Source: Erythroxylum novogranatense (taxonomy: Eukaryota > Streptophyta > Magnoliopsida > Malpighiales > Erythroxylaceae). From it: 64,000 nucleotides of DNA. Location of the stretch: positions 13,581,460 to 13,645,459 of the forward strand of contig CM057233.1 of assembly GCA_029891385.1 (NCBI GenBank), given 5' to 3'. Below are positions 45,296-57,952 of the stretch, one piece after another. Positions within the stretch are counted from its first letter, which is position 1. Each line of letters begins with the position of its first letter. The notes under the pieces were generated by a model. The model worked only from the letters and a program-made list of their open reading frames with translations, was not told the origin of the DNA and did not search any database. The translations under genes and the position numbers were made by a program.

Positions 45296-48017
45296 TGTAG
45301 CGCCCCCTTACCGTAAGGTACGCACCGGGACGCCCGTGGGTCATTCTGATACATCCGACGACAAGGGTGCACTACGAACGATCACTACTGCAATCCACAT
45401 GGCATCAATGAAATAAAATCGTAATATTAAAAGTCACTAAATTCTGAAACCATAAAATACTTTCTCATTTCATATCATCAAACAGAAATATATACAAGTC
45501 TATCAGTTTTCCACTGTCTAAAAACATAACTCCAAAAAGGAAACCGATACAAAAGTCTATACTAAGTCATCCCCAAAATCAAACCCAGCTGACCGACCTG
45601 TGAGCCATCACTTCTCTTGCCAACGCGCTCAGACGGCAGGAAAAGTCTATCTCTAGAGCTAAGAGTCTAGTCTAACGGTCCTGAAAAATAGATGCAATTT
45701 TGGGTGAGTTTGCGAACTCAATGAGAAACCATCATCGATGGTTCACTCAATTCATGCATTACGCGAATAGCGTACAGTATCACAATAACACATTCAGATA
45801 CTATATAACAATATACAGTTTCTCATGCAATCGCGAAACTCATAAATTTCATAAATCAGTTATCACAATTATAGCATGCATCCTTGCCTATTTTCCATTC
45901 ACTGAATTCAATCCATCACTATATGTATGCAATGCATATGTGACTCTTTTCCATTTTATTCAGTGTTGTGATCGAGCGCGTAAACAGTGTACAGTGATCA
46001 GTAGACGCGTCTAGGGAGTAGGAGAGCCCTCACGCAGGATGCACTAACTCCCTTCGAGCTCGAGGCTCGTTTTAGTAACAGTGGCGACTCAGGTCACAAC
46101 TATCATTATCTGTTCATGCATTTATGCATGAAATGCAAATGCCCAATAATTCACAGTCTTATTATTATAAAAACCCATTTATCACCATTTTCCAGAATCA
46201 CTTAGCGGTCAAGTCCAATTTATCAAAAGCAGACATTTTGATCCTAATCATTCACATGATCATACAATTCACATTCGCAGACAGTTCATAGAGCATTTAA
46301 CAATCAATAATTGAGGAACCAACTAGGTTACTCACCTGTAACTTCTGAGCTACTGCCTGGAAGTCCCAGCAATATCCGTAGAATGACGATCCAACGGTGC
46401 CTCTATAACAGTTAAATAATTACCCCTTACTAGATGCATAATCAGAACAATTCAATGATGCACATGTCTTAATTAAAAGATGTACAATGCATGTTCATGA
46501 TTTTCCGGCGCTAAATCCCGATTTCACTATCTTTTGCCTCATAACCAAAATTCACTATATACTAGGTCCATATCATCCATTGTAGACTCCAAAAACATAT
46601 CATTGATTTCATAAGTCTCCAATTTAAACTCCAATTATCATAATTCAATCCTTAGGTTGCAATAGGAAACCATATTCGACTTTCTTTCTATGATTGAAAT
46701 CCTACTAATTTAAATTCGAACTTTCATCCTTTACCTCAATTGTAGATCTCTCTCTCTAGTTCATAACGAATCAAGAATCACCTCAATTGGAGGTATACAC
46801 CATTAGTTATGCCCCAAAAACTAAAACATATCCATTCAGAAAATTGGTCCTCGCTGCGGCCTCAAAACCCTCATCGCGGCGTCCTGAAGTCGCTCGCCGC
46901 AGCGTGCAAAGACGCTCGCCGCAGCGAACAATCTCTAAGGGGCTCGCCACGACGCAATGGAAAGGGCTCGTCGCGGCGTAGATTTACACGCTCGCCGCGA
47001 CGTCCAACCATGCTCGCCGCGACGAGTAACTGTTTGCTCGTCACGACGAGTATTTCGGCCTACGTCGCGACGTCTTGGCAGCTCGATCGTCTTCTCCGAT
47101 GAATTTCTCCCATTTCTCTCACTAAAACCAGTCCTAACTCACTCTCAACTACCCAATCTTACATAAAAAAAAATACCACAAATGCATCAAACAACAATAA
47201 AAACACATTTAAAGCCAATCACTTACCAAATCAAGTTCTAAATTCTTCAAATCTTCCGAAATTCCTCCAATGCCTAACACCCACGGTTTTCACCCTCAAA
47301 GCTCAACAATCTCCATCTTCCTCAAAAATCAAGCTAGGCTTTGCACAAAGAGAGGGAGTAACCAGCAACGATCGTGAAGGGGGGTCGGAAAATCACCAAA
47401 GAAGAGGAAGAAGAAAAATGCCCTAAGTATAGGAAGTCTAAAATTTCAGCCAAGAGGTTTGCAAAATCTTCAAAAGGGGAATTTTAAACTTAAGGCATTT
47501 TAAAGGGTTGCTCTAATCTCTTTCGCTATACCAAATTATTTCCAGTCTAAGCTGTCTCTAAATTCCAATGGCTCATCATTTTTATTCCTAACATCAAGTA
47601 TCTATTTTTCTCATTACCATTGGATATTTATTTCAGTATCATTTAGTCAACCAGTCTGTCACTCAAAAAATTTCGGTCCGGACATTTTCTCCCGAATTTT
47701 CCAGAAAATTTCCTATGGCCTCTATCAACTGGCAATCACTCTAAAACATTCTAAATCAACTAATCAAACCCAATTATTCCATAATTCCCAATAAATCATA
47801 ATCAAACATAAGTATCTCAAAAATTCTCAAATCAAATCATATTCACAATTAAATGTCAGAAATATCATGAATGCATGTACCTATATATGCATGTGCAAAA
47901 TGATTTATTCCTCTAAAATTAGAGGCCAGAAAATGCTCAGTCAGTAATATGCAATATAAAATCCTACCCCGTCCCAATTTATCAATATAACCTTCTTATC
48001 AGTGATGGGATGTTACA
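45296..48017 (-). repeat. Solo LTR of a Del/Tekay-like Gypsy, inserted in element D
   Basis: 2722 bp with a perfect flanking duplication ATAAT (45291-45295 and 48018-48022). On the minus strand it runs TGTAACATCCC to GGGGGCGCTACA, the same end pattern as the LTR at 57953-61852. It contains a CG-dense block at 46852-47090 and a pair of palindromes at 45706-45743. The open frames across the CG block are not convincing as genes. Confidence 0.9.
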
Positions 48018-48455
48018 ATAATCCTCCAAGCAGCTCATCATCGTAAGTGAGCCTTATAGTGGCCATCTGATTAATGATCCCTTGATAAGTGTCTAAGTGA
48101 TCCATCATCGGTGCTCCATTTTGGTATCTCAGGTCTATGAGTTGTTTAATCAGGAACATTTAGTTGTTGCCAGACTTACGAGCATAAAGACTTTCGAGTT
48201 TGGCCCATAATTTTCCTGCTTCCTTCTTGTCGGAGATATGATTTTGGACATTATCATCCATCCAGTTTCTGATGAATCTACAAACTTGTCTATGTAACAG
48301 ACTCCACTTGATGTCAGATTTGCCATCTAGTTTTATGATATTGAATATCGATTAATGTTATCCCTTCACATAAAGGATATCTTCCATCTTCTCCTTCCAT
48401 ACTTGAAAGTTGCCGCCGTTGAAATTGATTATTCTACTTGTGTTGACTTCCATCG
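48018..48455 (-). pseudogene. gag N-terminus of element D
   Basis: The minus-strand ATG at 48455 gives [20 protein letters not shown], then [11 protein letters not shown] and, after stops, SLLHRQVCRFI and QLIDLRYQNGAPMMDHLD. This is a Copia gag opening closely similar to that of Copia A. The reading passes into the solo LTR at 48017 and resumes at 45295. Confidence 0.85.
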
Positions 48456-48644
48456 TTTACAATGGATGATTGACTTAGTAACCGTAAACTTGAACAGTGA
48501 CCGTAATTATAAATAGTAACAGTACATTTGAATAGTGCTCAATATCTTCAAATAGTGGTCTAACTTATTTTCTGATGTGGAGGATCCACTATTTAGTGGC
48601 AACCATAGAGTTTATAATAAGTAGACTTGCACACCCAAACTATA

Positions 48645-48655
48645 CTTTGATACTA
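48645..48655 (-). promoter_or_regulatory. Primer-binding site, element D
   Basis: Minus-strand TAGTATCAAAG follows the 5' LTR after a few bases. It is a diverged initiator-Met-type site. Confidence 0.75.
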
Positions 48656-48658
48656 GTT

Positions 48659-49269
48659 TGATGGGAGGTAGACACGCCAAAGCAATAAAATAAAATCTCT
48701 CCCATCTTTTATAAACCTGTGAGGAAATCATCAAGCGAAGAAAATCACATAAACTTCTAAATAAAATCAAAGAAAGGCACACTAAATTTTTATATAAAAA
48801 ACCTTCCCAATATGGAAAGTAAAAACTATGGAACAATAGTCCAAAATATCTCCACTATTTAAAAAAATGGGTACAACATAATCTCTCTTGATAAAACTAG
48901 AGGTAATATACCAAAATCCTTAAGAAATTAAACTCTTGGAAATACAAAGAGAGTGAAAAATATCTCACAAATAGAGAGGAACAATAGTGCCAAATTACCA
49001 GGCATAAAACTGTGATCCATAATAACCTCAAGACCTAATTTTTAGAATATTGTTGATAAAATATCAACTCAATCAGATTACCAATAACTTTCATTTGAAA
49101 GTTTAATCAAAGATATATCACTATCTTTTTTATTAAGCTTGTATTACTCTGAATACTTGACTTGAGATGCTTAAGTCTTCCCTCTTGGCGTTTATTTATA
49201 GGAAGAAATCTACTTAAACATTCCTTCCACTTTCGATGTACGATTTCTTAAAAGGAGGGACTTCCAACA
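48659..49269 (-). repeat. 5' LTR of element D
   Basis: 611 bp. On the minus strand it runs TGTTGGAAGTCC to CTACCTCCCATCA. It pairs with 41139-41740. Confidence 0.9.
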
Positions 49270-49317
49270 GGTACTCGATTGAGCATGCCAGCATCATCAA
49301 ACACTTGCGAGTCCTTG
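49270..49317 (-). pseudogene. TLP18.3-like: TLP18.3-like pseudo-exon, 5' piece
   Basis: The 48 bp between elements E and D read, on the minus strand, KDSQVFDDAGMLNRV and continue as TKSN across the D insertion. TLP18.3 proteins carry a VDDAG-LSRVTKS-like stretch just before the TPM core. E truncates the exon on its upstream side, so the N-terminus and transit peptide region should lie beyond the right end of E, outside the window. Confidence 0.75.
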
Positions 49318-52190
49318 TGTAACATCCCGACCCCAATGGGAAGGGTATATGGGTCAATTTGGTCAGGCTAGTAATTTGCATTTCATATTTCTGATGTGAA
49401 CATTTATTTGGCCTCTGATTGTAGAGGACTGAGTCATTTGGCACATGCACATATAGGTACATGCATTCGTGACTTTTCCCGGCATTTGATTTTGTAAATG
49501 ATTTGAACTATGAATGTGTGAGATAATTAGATTGGATTATGATATATTGTGAATTATGGAATAATTGGGTGTGAATGGTGGAATTGGGCTGTGTTAGAGT
49601 GATCATAAAGTGACGATGATCGTTAGGATAAGTTTCGGAATAATTAGGAGAAAATGTCCGACCGAAAATTCTCAGTGGAGGACCGATTATTGAATAGACT
49701 GAAATAATTGTCCTATGGCTATGGAAATTAGAAATATGATTTAAGAGTTTAAATATGTCGAGCCATTGAAATTTAGAGACAAATTGGACCGAAAATGATC
49801 GTGAAAAGAGTAACAGAATTTCTTGTATTATGAGGAAAAAGGGGACAAGAGATATATGGAATTAGCCTTATAAATGCCTTAGAATTTCGAAAGGAGAAAA
49901 GGAATTCTCTTCTCCTAGGGCACGAACCCTTTTCTCCTTCCTCGGTGATCTTCGTTCCTGTCTTCTTCTTGATTCTTGCTTGTTTCTCCTTCATTGTGGT
50001 TGAAGACTAGCTGGAAACTTTAGAGAGGTTGATGTTGGGCTTGGCTATGGAGATCACCGTGATTGCTAGAGGTTGGAAGAGATTTTCGAAGATTTTAAGG
50101 TTTAGGGATTGAGCTTCGATTGGTAAGTATATGATTTCATGTTGTTTATTATTGTGTTTAAAGCATGCATGGGGTTAATTGTTAGAGATTTGAGTGTTTA
50201 AGTTAAGTTAATACTGGATTTTGGAGAGAGAAAGAGGAAAAAGGAAATCGGAGAAGGCGAACCAGGTCGCACGTCATGACGAATAAATATTTAGACGTCG
50301 CGACGAGGAAAGTGTTTAGGCGTCGCGATGAGCAAGGTGGGGGACGTCGCGGCGTGAATCATTGACGCCTTGCGAGCCCTCTCCCTCACGTCATGGCGAG
50401 CCGAAGGAAGCGTTCGCCAGCGGTGAGAGTCTCAGTCGTCATGGTGAGCCACTCCACGCGTGGCGAGGAACAGTTTCTGATGTGTTTTAATTGGAGTTTT
50501 GAGGTATAACTAATTGTGTAGACCTCCAATTGAGGTGAGGTTTGATTTGCTATGATCTAGTGAATGAGGTTTATGATTAAGGAAAAGAATGAGAGTTTGA
50601 ATTCGGGTTTTAGAGATCTCATTTAGTGAAAGAAGTTATGAATGTGATTGTATTGCAACTAAGGATAGTTTCACGATGATTGGGTTATAATTATGAGAAT
50701 TTCAATATATGAATTGATGTAATTGGAGTCTTTATTAAGTGAATTTGATTTAGTTCAAAATGAAAATTGGTTTTGAGATCTTGTGAGCTTCGGTTAGTGC
50801 ATATGAATTGACAAATGGAACTAACTGGTATAAACGAAATTGGTGAGTTCTACGGCGTGTTATTGAATCGAAATGGTAGATAGTGATCATTGAGTAAAAG
50901 AAAGTGGAAAGGGGGAAATGGTACCGGGAAAATCATGAATAGGCATAGTACATCTGTTATTCAAGGCATGTGCATCATTAATTATTTTTGACTGTGCATT
51001 TTGTAATGAATGAAATTAATTGATTGTTATAGAGCCGATGGATCGATAATCCACGAACAGTGCTGGAGCTTCCAGGAAACAGCTAGGATGTTCAGGTGAG
51101 TAACCTAGTTGGTTCCTCAGCCTTTATGTGTTTAATATCTTACCATTATGCCATGTGGAGAGAACAGAGGGATATATGTGTTTGTTTTGATTGATTTCGG
51201 ACCACGGGTGTGCAAGTATTTGAGCGTGATATTGAAGTGCAAAATGTGTATCTTTGCATGTGAATGTCTTTGTGAAATGATTGGAAATGTGATTTGATAC
51301 ATGTGTATTGTCTATAGAGATATGAATGAACTTGTGAAATCCATAATTGGTTAATAAATAATGGTTGTGATGGAGCGTATTACGATCGGAGCTATAAGCT
51401 CATCAATTGTGAAAAGGAATAGTGCATACCGGAGGCTCTCCTATCCCTAATGTGAGCGAGCAAGAGTGCATACCAGGGGCTCTCCTACTTGCTTAAAATG
51501 TGATTATGTGAATGAACCGAGCTTTGAGCTCGAGGGGAGTCAATGTATACCCAGAGGGCTCTCCTACTCCCTAAGTGTATCTGAATTCTGTTCCGTTAAG
51601 CGCCCAGTCACAACTCAAAGTAAAACAATGGAAATTATAGGAAGAGATTTGTGTGTGCAGTGTCGATATATATGTGAATAGTGTGAAAGGTGATACACCT
51701 TATATGTGTACAAATTAGCAATGCCTGAGTTAATTTGGAATGTGATAATATGTGATAAGATGTGAATTGTTTGGTTATGCATACGTTGAGTGAACCATCG
51801 ATGATGGTTTCTCACTGAGTTCGCAAACTCACCCAATATTGCAATTATTTTCAGAATTGAAGAGTACCCGTTAGTAAAACGGGAGTATGTTTTTGAGGAT
51901 TCAAGTGAAGGTCGAAGTCGGGATCAGTCAGGTTCGCATTACATGTCTTTATTTTTGTAATAAAGTGTTTATTTGTATTTGTGAAATTGACCTCAGTGGC
52001 TTTTGAAAATGTGTGTATTGAAATTGGATGTGATTGAATGAGTACCCAATTTGGGTATGGAATTCCGCACATGTGTTTTAAAAAGAATAATGTACCGATT
52101 TCGAATGAGTGGTTAGACGCCACCCTCATGAGGCACGGACTGGATATCACCATCGATATTGGGTTTGGTCTTGCGGGGATGGGTGTTACA
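49318..52190 (+). repeat. 5' LTR of element E
   Basis: TGTAACATCCCGACCCC to GATGGGTGTTACA. It contains a CG-dense block at 50262-50480, three copies of a word ending GGCTCTCCTA (51421-51570) and a pair of palindromes at 51793-51830. No gene is visible. Confidence 0.9.
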
Positions 52191-55100
52191 TTTTTAGTAT
52201 CGAGCCGTAAGTACAATCTTACATGGGCGTTCTGAAAAATGTGTCAAGTTATATGCATTTAAGTCATGTCATGGCAGACAGTGACAACTGATCCCCAGTC
52301 TAGTATATGAGTCACATGTAGGAGCCTGTACCAATTGTTTCAGTCGTTAGAATTTGTGAGGGCATTGATGATATATCAGAATGGGATAAATGCCAGCTGT
52401 GGATGTCATGAAATCGGAAAAAGGTATATGATTCGATTTGACAAATGAAGATTGAGTGTATTGGTACTAGTGGATACATTATGGAAGGCGATATCCGGGT
52501 TATACCCCCGGTATATCCTTGAATGTGAGATAGATATGAATATGTTCTGAACTGATAGAGGAAATTAGAGCTATGATAGAAATGACAAGAGTACAAGTGT
52601 ATAATGTGGATGAAATGAAAGGTTATAATTGAGATTGATTACTGTGACGAGTGTTATGAAAAATAATTTATGACTGTGACTCGATTACATTAGAGAGAAA
52701 TCAAGAATGATGGTATATATATGATGTTGCCTTTTGAGTGTGAAAATAGAAGGTGCAATGTAATAATGAAAGATTGAGAGGTAAGACAATGATCTTGATA
52801 AGTGAAACAGATGTTAGGTTTAGTTGATTTGCTAAGTGAATACACACCGATTATGGGAGCCCCATGGTAAGTGAAAAATATTAACCGAAATTGTCTCGTG
52901 TATGTGGAGATGGCATGAGAAGTAAATTAAGGGGATGATTGTAGTGTATAAAGTTCGAATGAGAAAAGAAAGTGTTTATGAGAAATCAATTGAGAAAGAA
53001 GGAGACCGTTAATGTGGTACCAAAAGAGAAAGGTTATCTAAAGTTAAATGTGATTAAAGAGTTCTTAGTAGTATAAGCTATTAATGGGTAAATTGATGAG
53101 AATACATTTTCAAATAAGATGTGATGATTATAGTGATTTATCGGGAATGAATTGAAATTATTACATGTTGAGGACTTGATCATGATATAATCCTCACGAG
53201 TGAGGATAGGTGCAAAAGAGAGTATTGTGTATCCTTAGTGTAAGTGACTAATTGGTACATCGATGCAATGATTTTTTTTGATACGGACCTCATTGAGCGG
53301 TATTAAAAGGATGTTACGATGATATGGATTATGGCATAGATTGATCTGCATGGGATATTGTGTATGGTTGGAAACCGAGTCCCCGTGGCATAGAGAATGA
53401 CCGACAAGAAATGTGATGGTGTGATATTGAGGAATTTCATAAGTAGTATTGATGAAAATAGTAAGAAATCTACTTGCAAAGAAGAATTTACTCGAATTGG
53501 ATTAAGTTGCTCGAATGATTCAATTAAATGGTGATCAATGCAAGGATGTATAGAGATAAATTTGAAATGAATTACAAGTTAATTTGGAGTCTTAATTCTA
53601 GCAGAGACTCGAGCGTAAGAGGTAGAAAATGCTTTCATTATAATGATGAGATGAATCCAATTATGTAAGAGAATTCTTGAACATTAAGAAAATAGTAATT
53701 GTGAATATGAGGAGAAAATAGATTAGTGTATGGTTTGTGTAATTATGTGCTAAAATACTAAATTGATTTGATGAATGTTTATTTAACGCAGCAAAGGACC
53801 TATTGCAAATAAATTGGGTTATGTGGAGAAATTAGGGTAAAAGGAACATATGTAGAATATGTTGTGATGGAATTGAGAAAATTATAAGAAAATCGTTCCT
53901 CATTGGAGACTTTTGATATTTAAAGAGTTATACAAATTGATCACGGTATAAGGAATTTTGGATTGAAATTGTCCGAGGTGACAATGCCCTAATAGTATTG
54001 TGCTCTTGAAAAGTAAAGTGTCTTGAGTAAATTCAGATTGGGAAATGATGAAGATCATCGATGATCGATTAAATGCATTTGAAAAGTAAAGAAGATAAAT
54101 CGGCGCAGATGAGGAAATTGTATCCTATCTGAACTTCATAAGAGTGAATTTGACCTTGATTGAATAAATAGTGGATGAATTATTATTGAAAATGGCATTG
54201 GGAGACTTAATGACGATAGGGTATGGATACAATCTTGAAATTGTTAGGGACTTATATATGTATCTGATTTGGAGATTTTGCATTATATCTTGAAATGTCG
54301 ATAAAGGTTATCTTCATGTCGATGAAAGTGTGTAAAGTGATTTTGTACCTTGGGACAAGTAAAACTTCATGGGTTGTATTGTGATTGATGATTTGAGATC
54401 TGTTGTAATGAGTGTTGCTCTAAAAGCTTGGAGACAAAATTGTGCGAAACAATTGAAGATGTCTACGAATGTGCAAATCAATAGTGATAGAGGTATTTTG
54501 TGAATTGAAAGATTTGAAAAGAATTAGCGATTGAATAATTCAAATTATGCTAGTCATGAAATTAAATGGATTGAATAGAAATCCAAATGAGATGATCGCA
54601 ATTTGAGCGATAAGGTTTTGATTGTATGATTGAGTAAAAATCGTCGAGCTAGTAAATGGGGCAAAAGAAAGTATTATTTGTTATTGGAATTTGGCTGGTG
54701 TGTATATTTAAAAGATCGGCAAAGACCAAATTAAGGTGTTGACATTTGCGAATGTTATCGGCTATTAGAGAAATCGTGAGAAGCGATTAGAGTATTATGG
54801 TTTAATGCGAGCAAATCGAAAGAGTAATTGATAGTTTAGCGTGTTAAATCGAATGATTATAGGTGTGAGTAACCAATGATTTGTTGTTGGAGATAAATGT
54901 GAGATTGATATTTTGGAGTTCCTAGGGACATGAGATTGATGTACAGTTCAAATTGATTGAGTGTATATCAATTGTATATTGGTGACACCATTTGGATTTT
55001 GTATGAGGGGTTAAGAAATTAAAGTTAATGTCAATAAGTCAAATTGATTATATTGAGGTTATTGGAACCTTACAAGATTAGTGTTTTAAACGCTATAGAG

Positions 55101-55567
55101 ATGTGATCGCTAAGCGATAAATGAAGTGTTTGAAGTGTATCGCCTCGGCCAAGATACACTAAGATGAGATAAAGGTGAATTGGGAAAGCTAAATTAGTTA
55201 TAAGTGGCCTCTCTGTGGTGTGGTGTAAATAGAATTAAGGATTGGTAAGTCGATTGAAAACCTAAAAGATGATTGATTTAGTAAAAAGTTACATGGTCGA
55301 ATTTGGAAATATTGTTATGATCGACATATGTATTATCGATATCGAAAGTAAAGAATTGCGAATGATCTTGAGGAAACAATGAGACTGTGTAAAGTTAGAG
55401 AAAAGATAAAGAGTGATTGATAGTATTGATTTCAGTTATTTGGCAGAAATTGGCTATATAGTGAAATAAGTGGGAAACAGTATTTAGTGATCGGAACAAT
55501 TCCCCTGCCTCCCTGATCAATCGTATATGAAATTTTGAGGACGAAATTTTTGTAAGGAGGGGAGAAT
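52191..55567 (+). other. Internal region of element E, non-coding
   Basis: 3.4 kb with a primer-like site at 52195-52206 (TAGTATCGAGCC) and the polypurine tract just before 55568. I find no gag or pol motif in any frame. The plus strand is strikingly poor in C (in 53041-53100 there are 2 C and 14 G). This fits a non-autonomous derivative that depends on another element's proteins. Confidence 0.75.
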
Positions 55568-57952
55568 TATAACATCCCGACCCCAATGGGAAGGGTATAT
55601 GGGTCAATTTGGTCAGGCTAGTAATTTGCATTTCATATTTCTGATGTGAACATTTATTTAGCCTCTGATTGTAAAGGACTGAGTCATTTGGCACATGCAC
55701 AAATAGGTACATGCATTCGTGACTTTTCCCGGCATTTGATTTTGTAAATGATTTGAACTATGAATGTGTGAGATAATTAGATTGGATTATGATATATTGT
55801 GAATTATGGAATAATTGGGTGTGAATGGTGGAATTGGGCGTGTTAGAGTGATCGCAAAGTGGCGGTGATCGTTAGGATAAGTTTCGGAATAATTAGGAGA
55901 AAATGTCCAGACAGGAAATTCTCCGAGTGGAGGACCGATTGACTGAATAGGACCGAAATAATTGTCCTATGGCTATGGAAATTAGAAATATGATTTAAGA
56001 GTTTAAATATGTCGAGCCATTGAAATTTAGAGACAAATTGGACCGAAAATGATCGTGAAAATAGTGTGAAATTTCTTGTATTATGAGGAAAAAGGGACAA
56101 GAGATATATGGAATTAGCCTTATAAATGCCTTAGAATTTGAAAGGAGAAAAGAATTCTCTTCTCTAGGGCACGAACCCTTTTCTCCTTCCTTGGTGATCT
56201 TCGTTCCTGTCTTCTTCTTTATTCTTGCTTGTTTCTCCTTCATTGTGGTTGAAGACTAGCTGGAAACTTTAGAGAGGTTGATGTTGGGCTTGGCTATGGA
56301 GATCACCGTGATTGCTAGAGGTTGGAAGAGATTTTCGAGATTTTAAGGTTTAGGGATTGAGCTTGATTGGTAAGTATATGATTTCATGTTGTTTATTATT
56401 GTGTTTAAAGCATGCATGGGGTTAATTGTTAGAGATTTGAGTGTTTAAGTTGAGTTATCTTGGATTTTGGAGAGAGAAAGAGGAAAAGGAAATCGAAGAA
56501 GGCGAACCGGGTGCATGCGTCGTGACGAATAAATATTTAGGCGTCGCGACAAGGAAAGTGTTTAGACGTCGCGACGAGCAAGGTGGGGACGCCGCGCGGC
56601 GTGAATCATTGACGTCGTGGCGAGCGAAGGAAGCGTTCGTCATGGGCGGCGTCAGACGTCATGGCGAGCCACTCTCGCGTCGCGACGAGCGTCTGTCGTC
56701 GTGGCGAGGAGCGATTTCGATGTGTTTTAATTGGAGTTTTGAGGTATAACTAATTGTGTAGACCTCAATTGAGGTGAGGTTTGATTTGCTATGATCTAGT
56801 GAATGAGGTTTATGATTAAGGAAAAGAATGAGAGTTTGAATTGGGTTTTAGAGATCTCATTTAGTGAAAGAAGTTATGAATGTGATTGTATTGCAACCTA
56901 AGGATAGTTTCACGATGATTGGGTTATAATTATGAGAATTTGAATATATGAATTGATGTAATTGGAGTCTTTATTAAGTGAATTTGATTTAGTTCAAAAT
57001 AAAATTGGTTTTGAGATCTTGTGAGCTTCGGTTAGTGCATATGAATTGAAAATGGAACTAATTGGTATAAGCGAAATTGGTGAGTTCTACGGCGTGTTAT
57101 TGAATCGAAATGAGCGATAGTGATCATTGAGTAAAGAAAGTGGAAAGGGGAAATGGTACCGGAAAATCATGAATAGGCATAGTACATCTGTTATTCAAGG
57201 CATGTGCATCATTAATTATTTTTGATTGTGCATTTTGTAATGAATGAAATTAATTGATTGTTATAGAGCCGATGGATCGATAATCCACAGACGATCTTTG
57301 GAGCTTCCAAGAAATGACTAGGAAGTTCAGTGAGTAACCTAGTTGGTTCCTCGGCCTTTATGTGTTTAATATCTTACCATTATGCCATGTGGAGAGAATG
57401 GAGGATATATGTGTTTGTTTTGATTGATTTGGACCACGGGTGTCCAAAGTATTTGAGCGTGATATTGAAGTGCAAAATGTGTATCTTTGCGTGAATCTTT
57501 CTTGTGAAATGATTGGAAATGTGATTTGATACATGTGTATTGTCTATAGAGATATGAATGAACTTGTGAAATCCATAATTGGTTAATAAATAATGGTTGT
57601 ATTGGAGCATATTCTGATCGGAGCTATAAGCTCATCAATTGTGAAAAGGAATAGTGCATACCTGGAGGGCTCTCCTATCCCAATGTGAGCGAGCGATGAG
57701 TGCATACCAGGGGCTCTCCTACTTGCTTAAAATGTGATTCTTGTGAATGAATCGAGCTTTGAGCTCGAGGGGAGTCGATGTATACCAGAGGCTCTCCTAC
57801 TCCCTAAGTGTATCTGAATTACATTCGTTAAGCGCCCGATACAACTCAAAGTAAAACAATGGAAATTATGGGAAGAGATTTGTGTGTGCAGTGTCGATAT
57901 GTATGTGAATAGTGTGAAAGGTGATACGCCTTATATGTGTACAAATTAGCAA
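55568..57952 (+). repeat. 3' LTR of element E, first 2.4 kb
   Basis: It begins TATAACATCCCGACCCC (TG changed to TA) and follows the 5' LTR to TTAGCAA, where element F interrupts. The CG-dense block recurs at 56515-56715, and the GGCTCTCCTA repeats recur at 57652-57804. Confidence 0.9.

Larger units (their letters stand above)
41139..49269 (-). mobile_element. Copia element D, minus strand, with a nested solo Gypsy LTR
   Basis: LTRs at 41139-41740 (3') and 48659-49269 (5') flank, in minus-strand order, a primer site, gag, a zinc knuckle, protease, integrase, RT, RNase H and a polypurine tract. Flanking pentamers GTTAC and GGTAC differ at one base. It is inserted in an exon of the TLP18.3-like pseudogene in the same orientation. 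Its gag is split by a solo LTR (45296-48017). Confidence 0.9.
49318..57952 (+). mobile_element. Element E: large non-coding Gypsy derivative (LARD-like), 3' LTR cut by element F
   Basis: A 2873-bp LTR, a primer site, 3.4 kb of internal sequence without readable gag or pol, a polypurine tract of the Del/Tekay type (GAGGACGAAATTTTT, then AAGGAGGGGAGAATTA) and a second LTR copy that is interrupted at 57953. The rest of the 3' LTR should follow element F outside the window. It begins 48 bp after element D, in the TLP18.3-like exon. The left flank pentamer is CCTTG. Confidence 0.85.

Noticed and set aside
46787..47166. Overlapping plus-strand frames with many Arg and Ser codons
   Set aside because: They coincide with the CG-dense repeat block of a solo LTR and are open in several frames because of composition.
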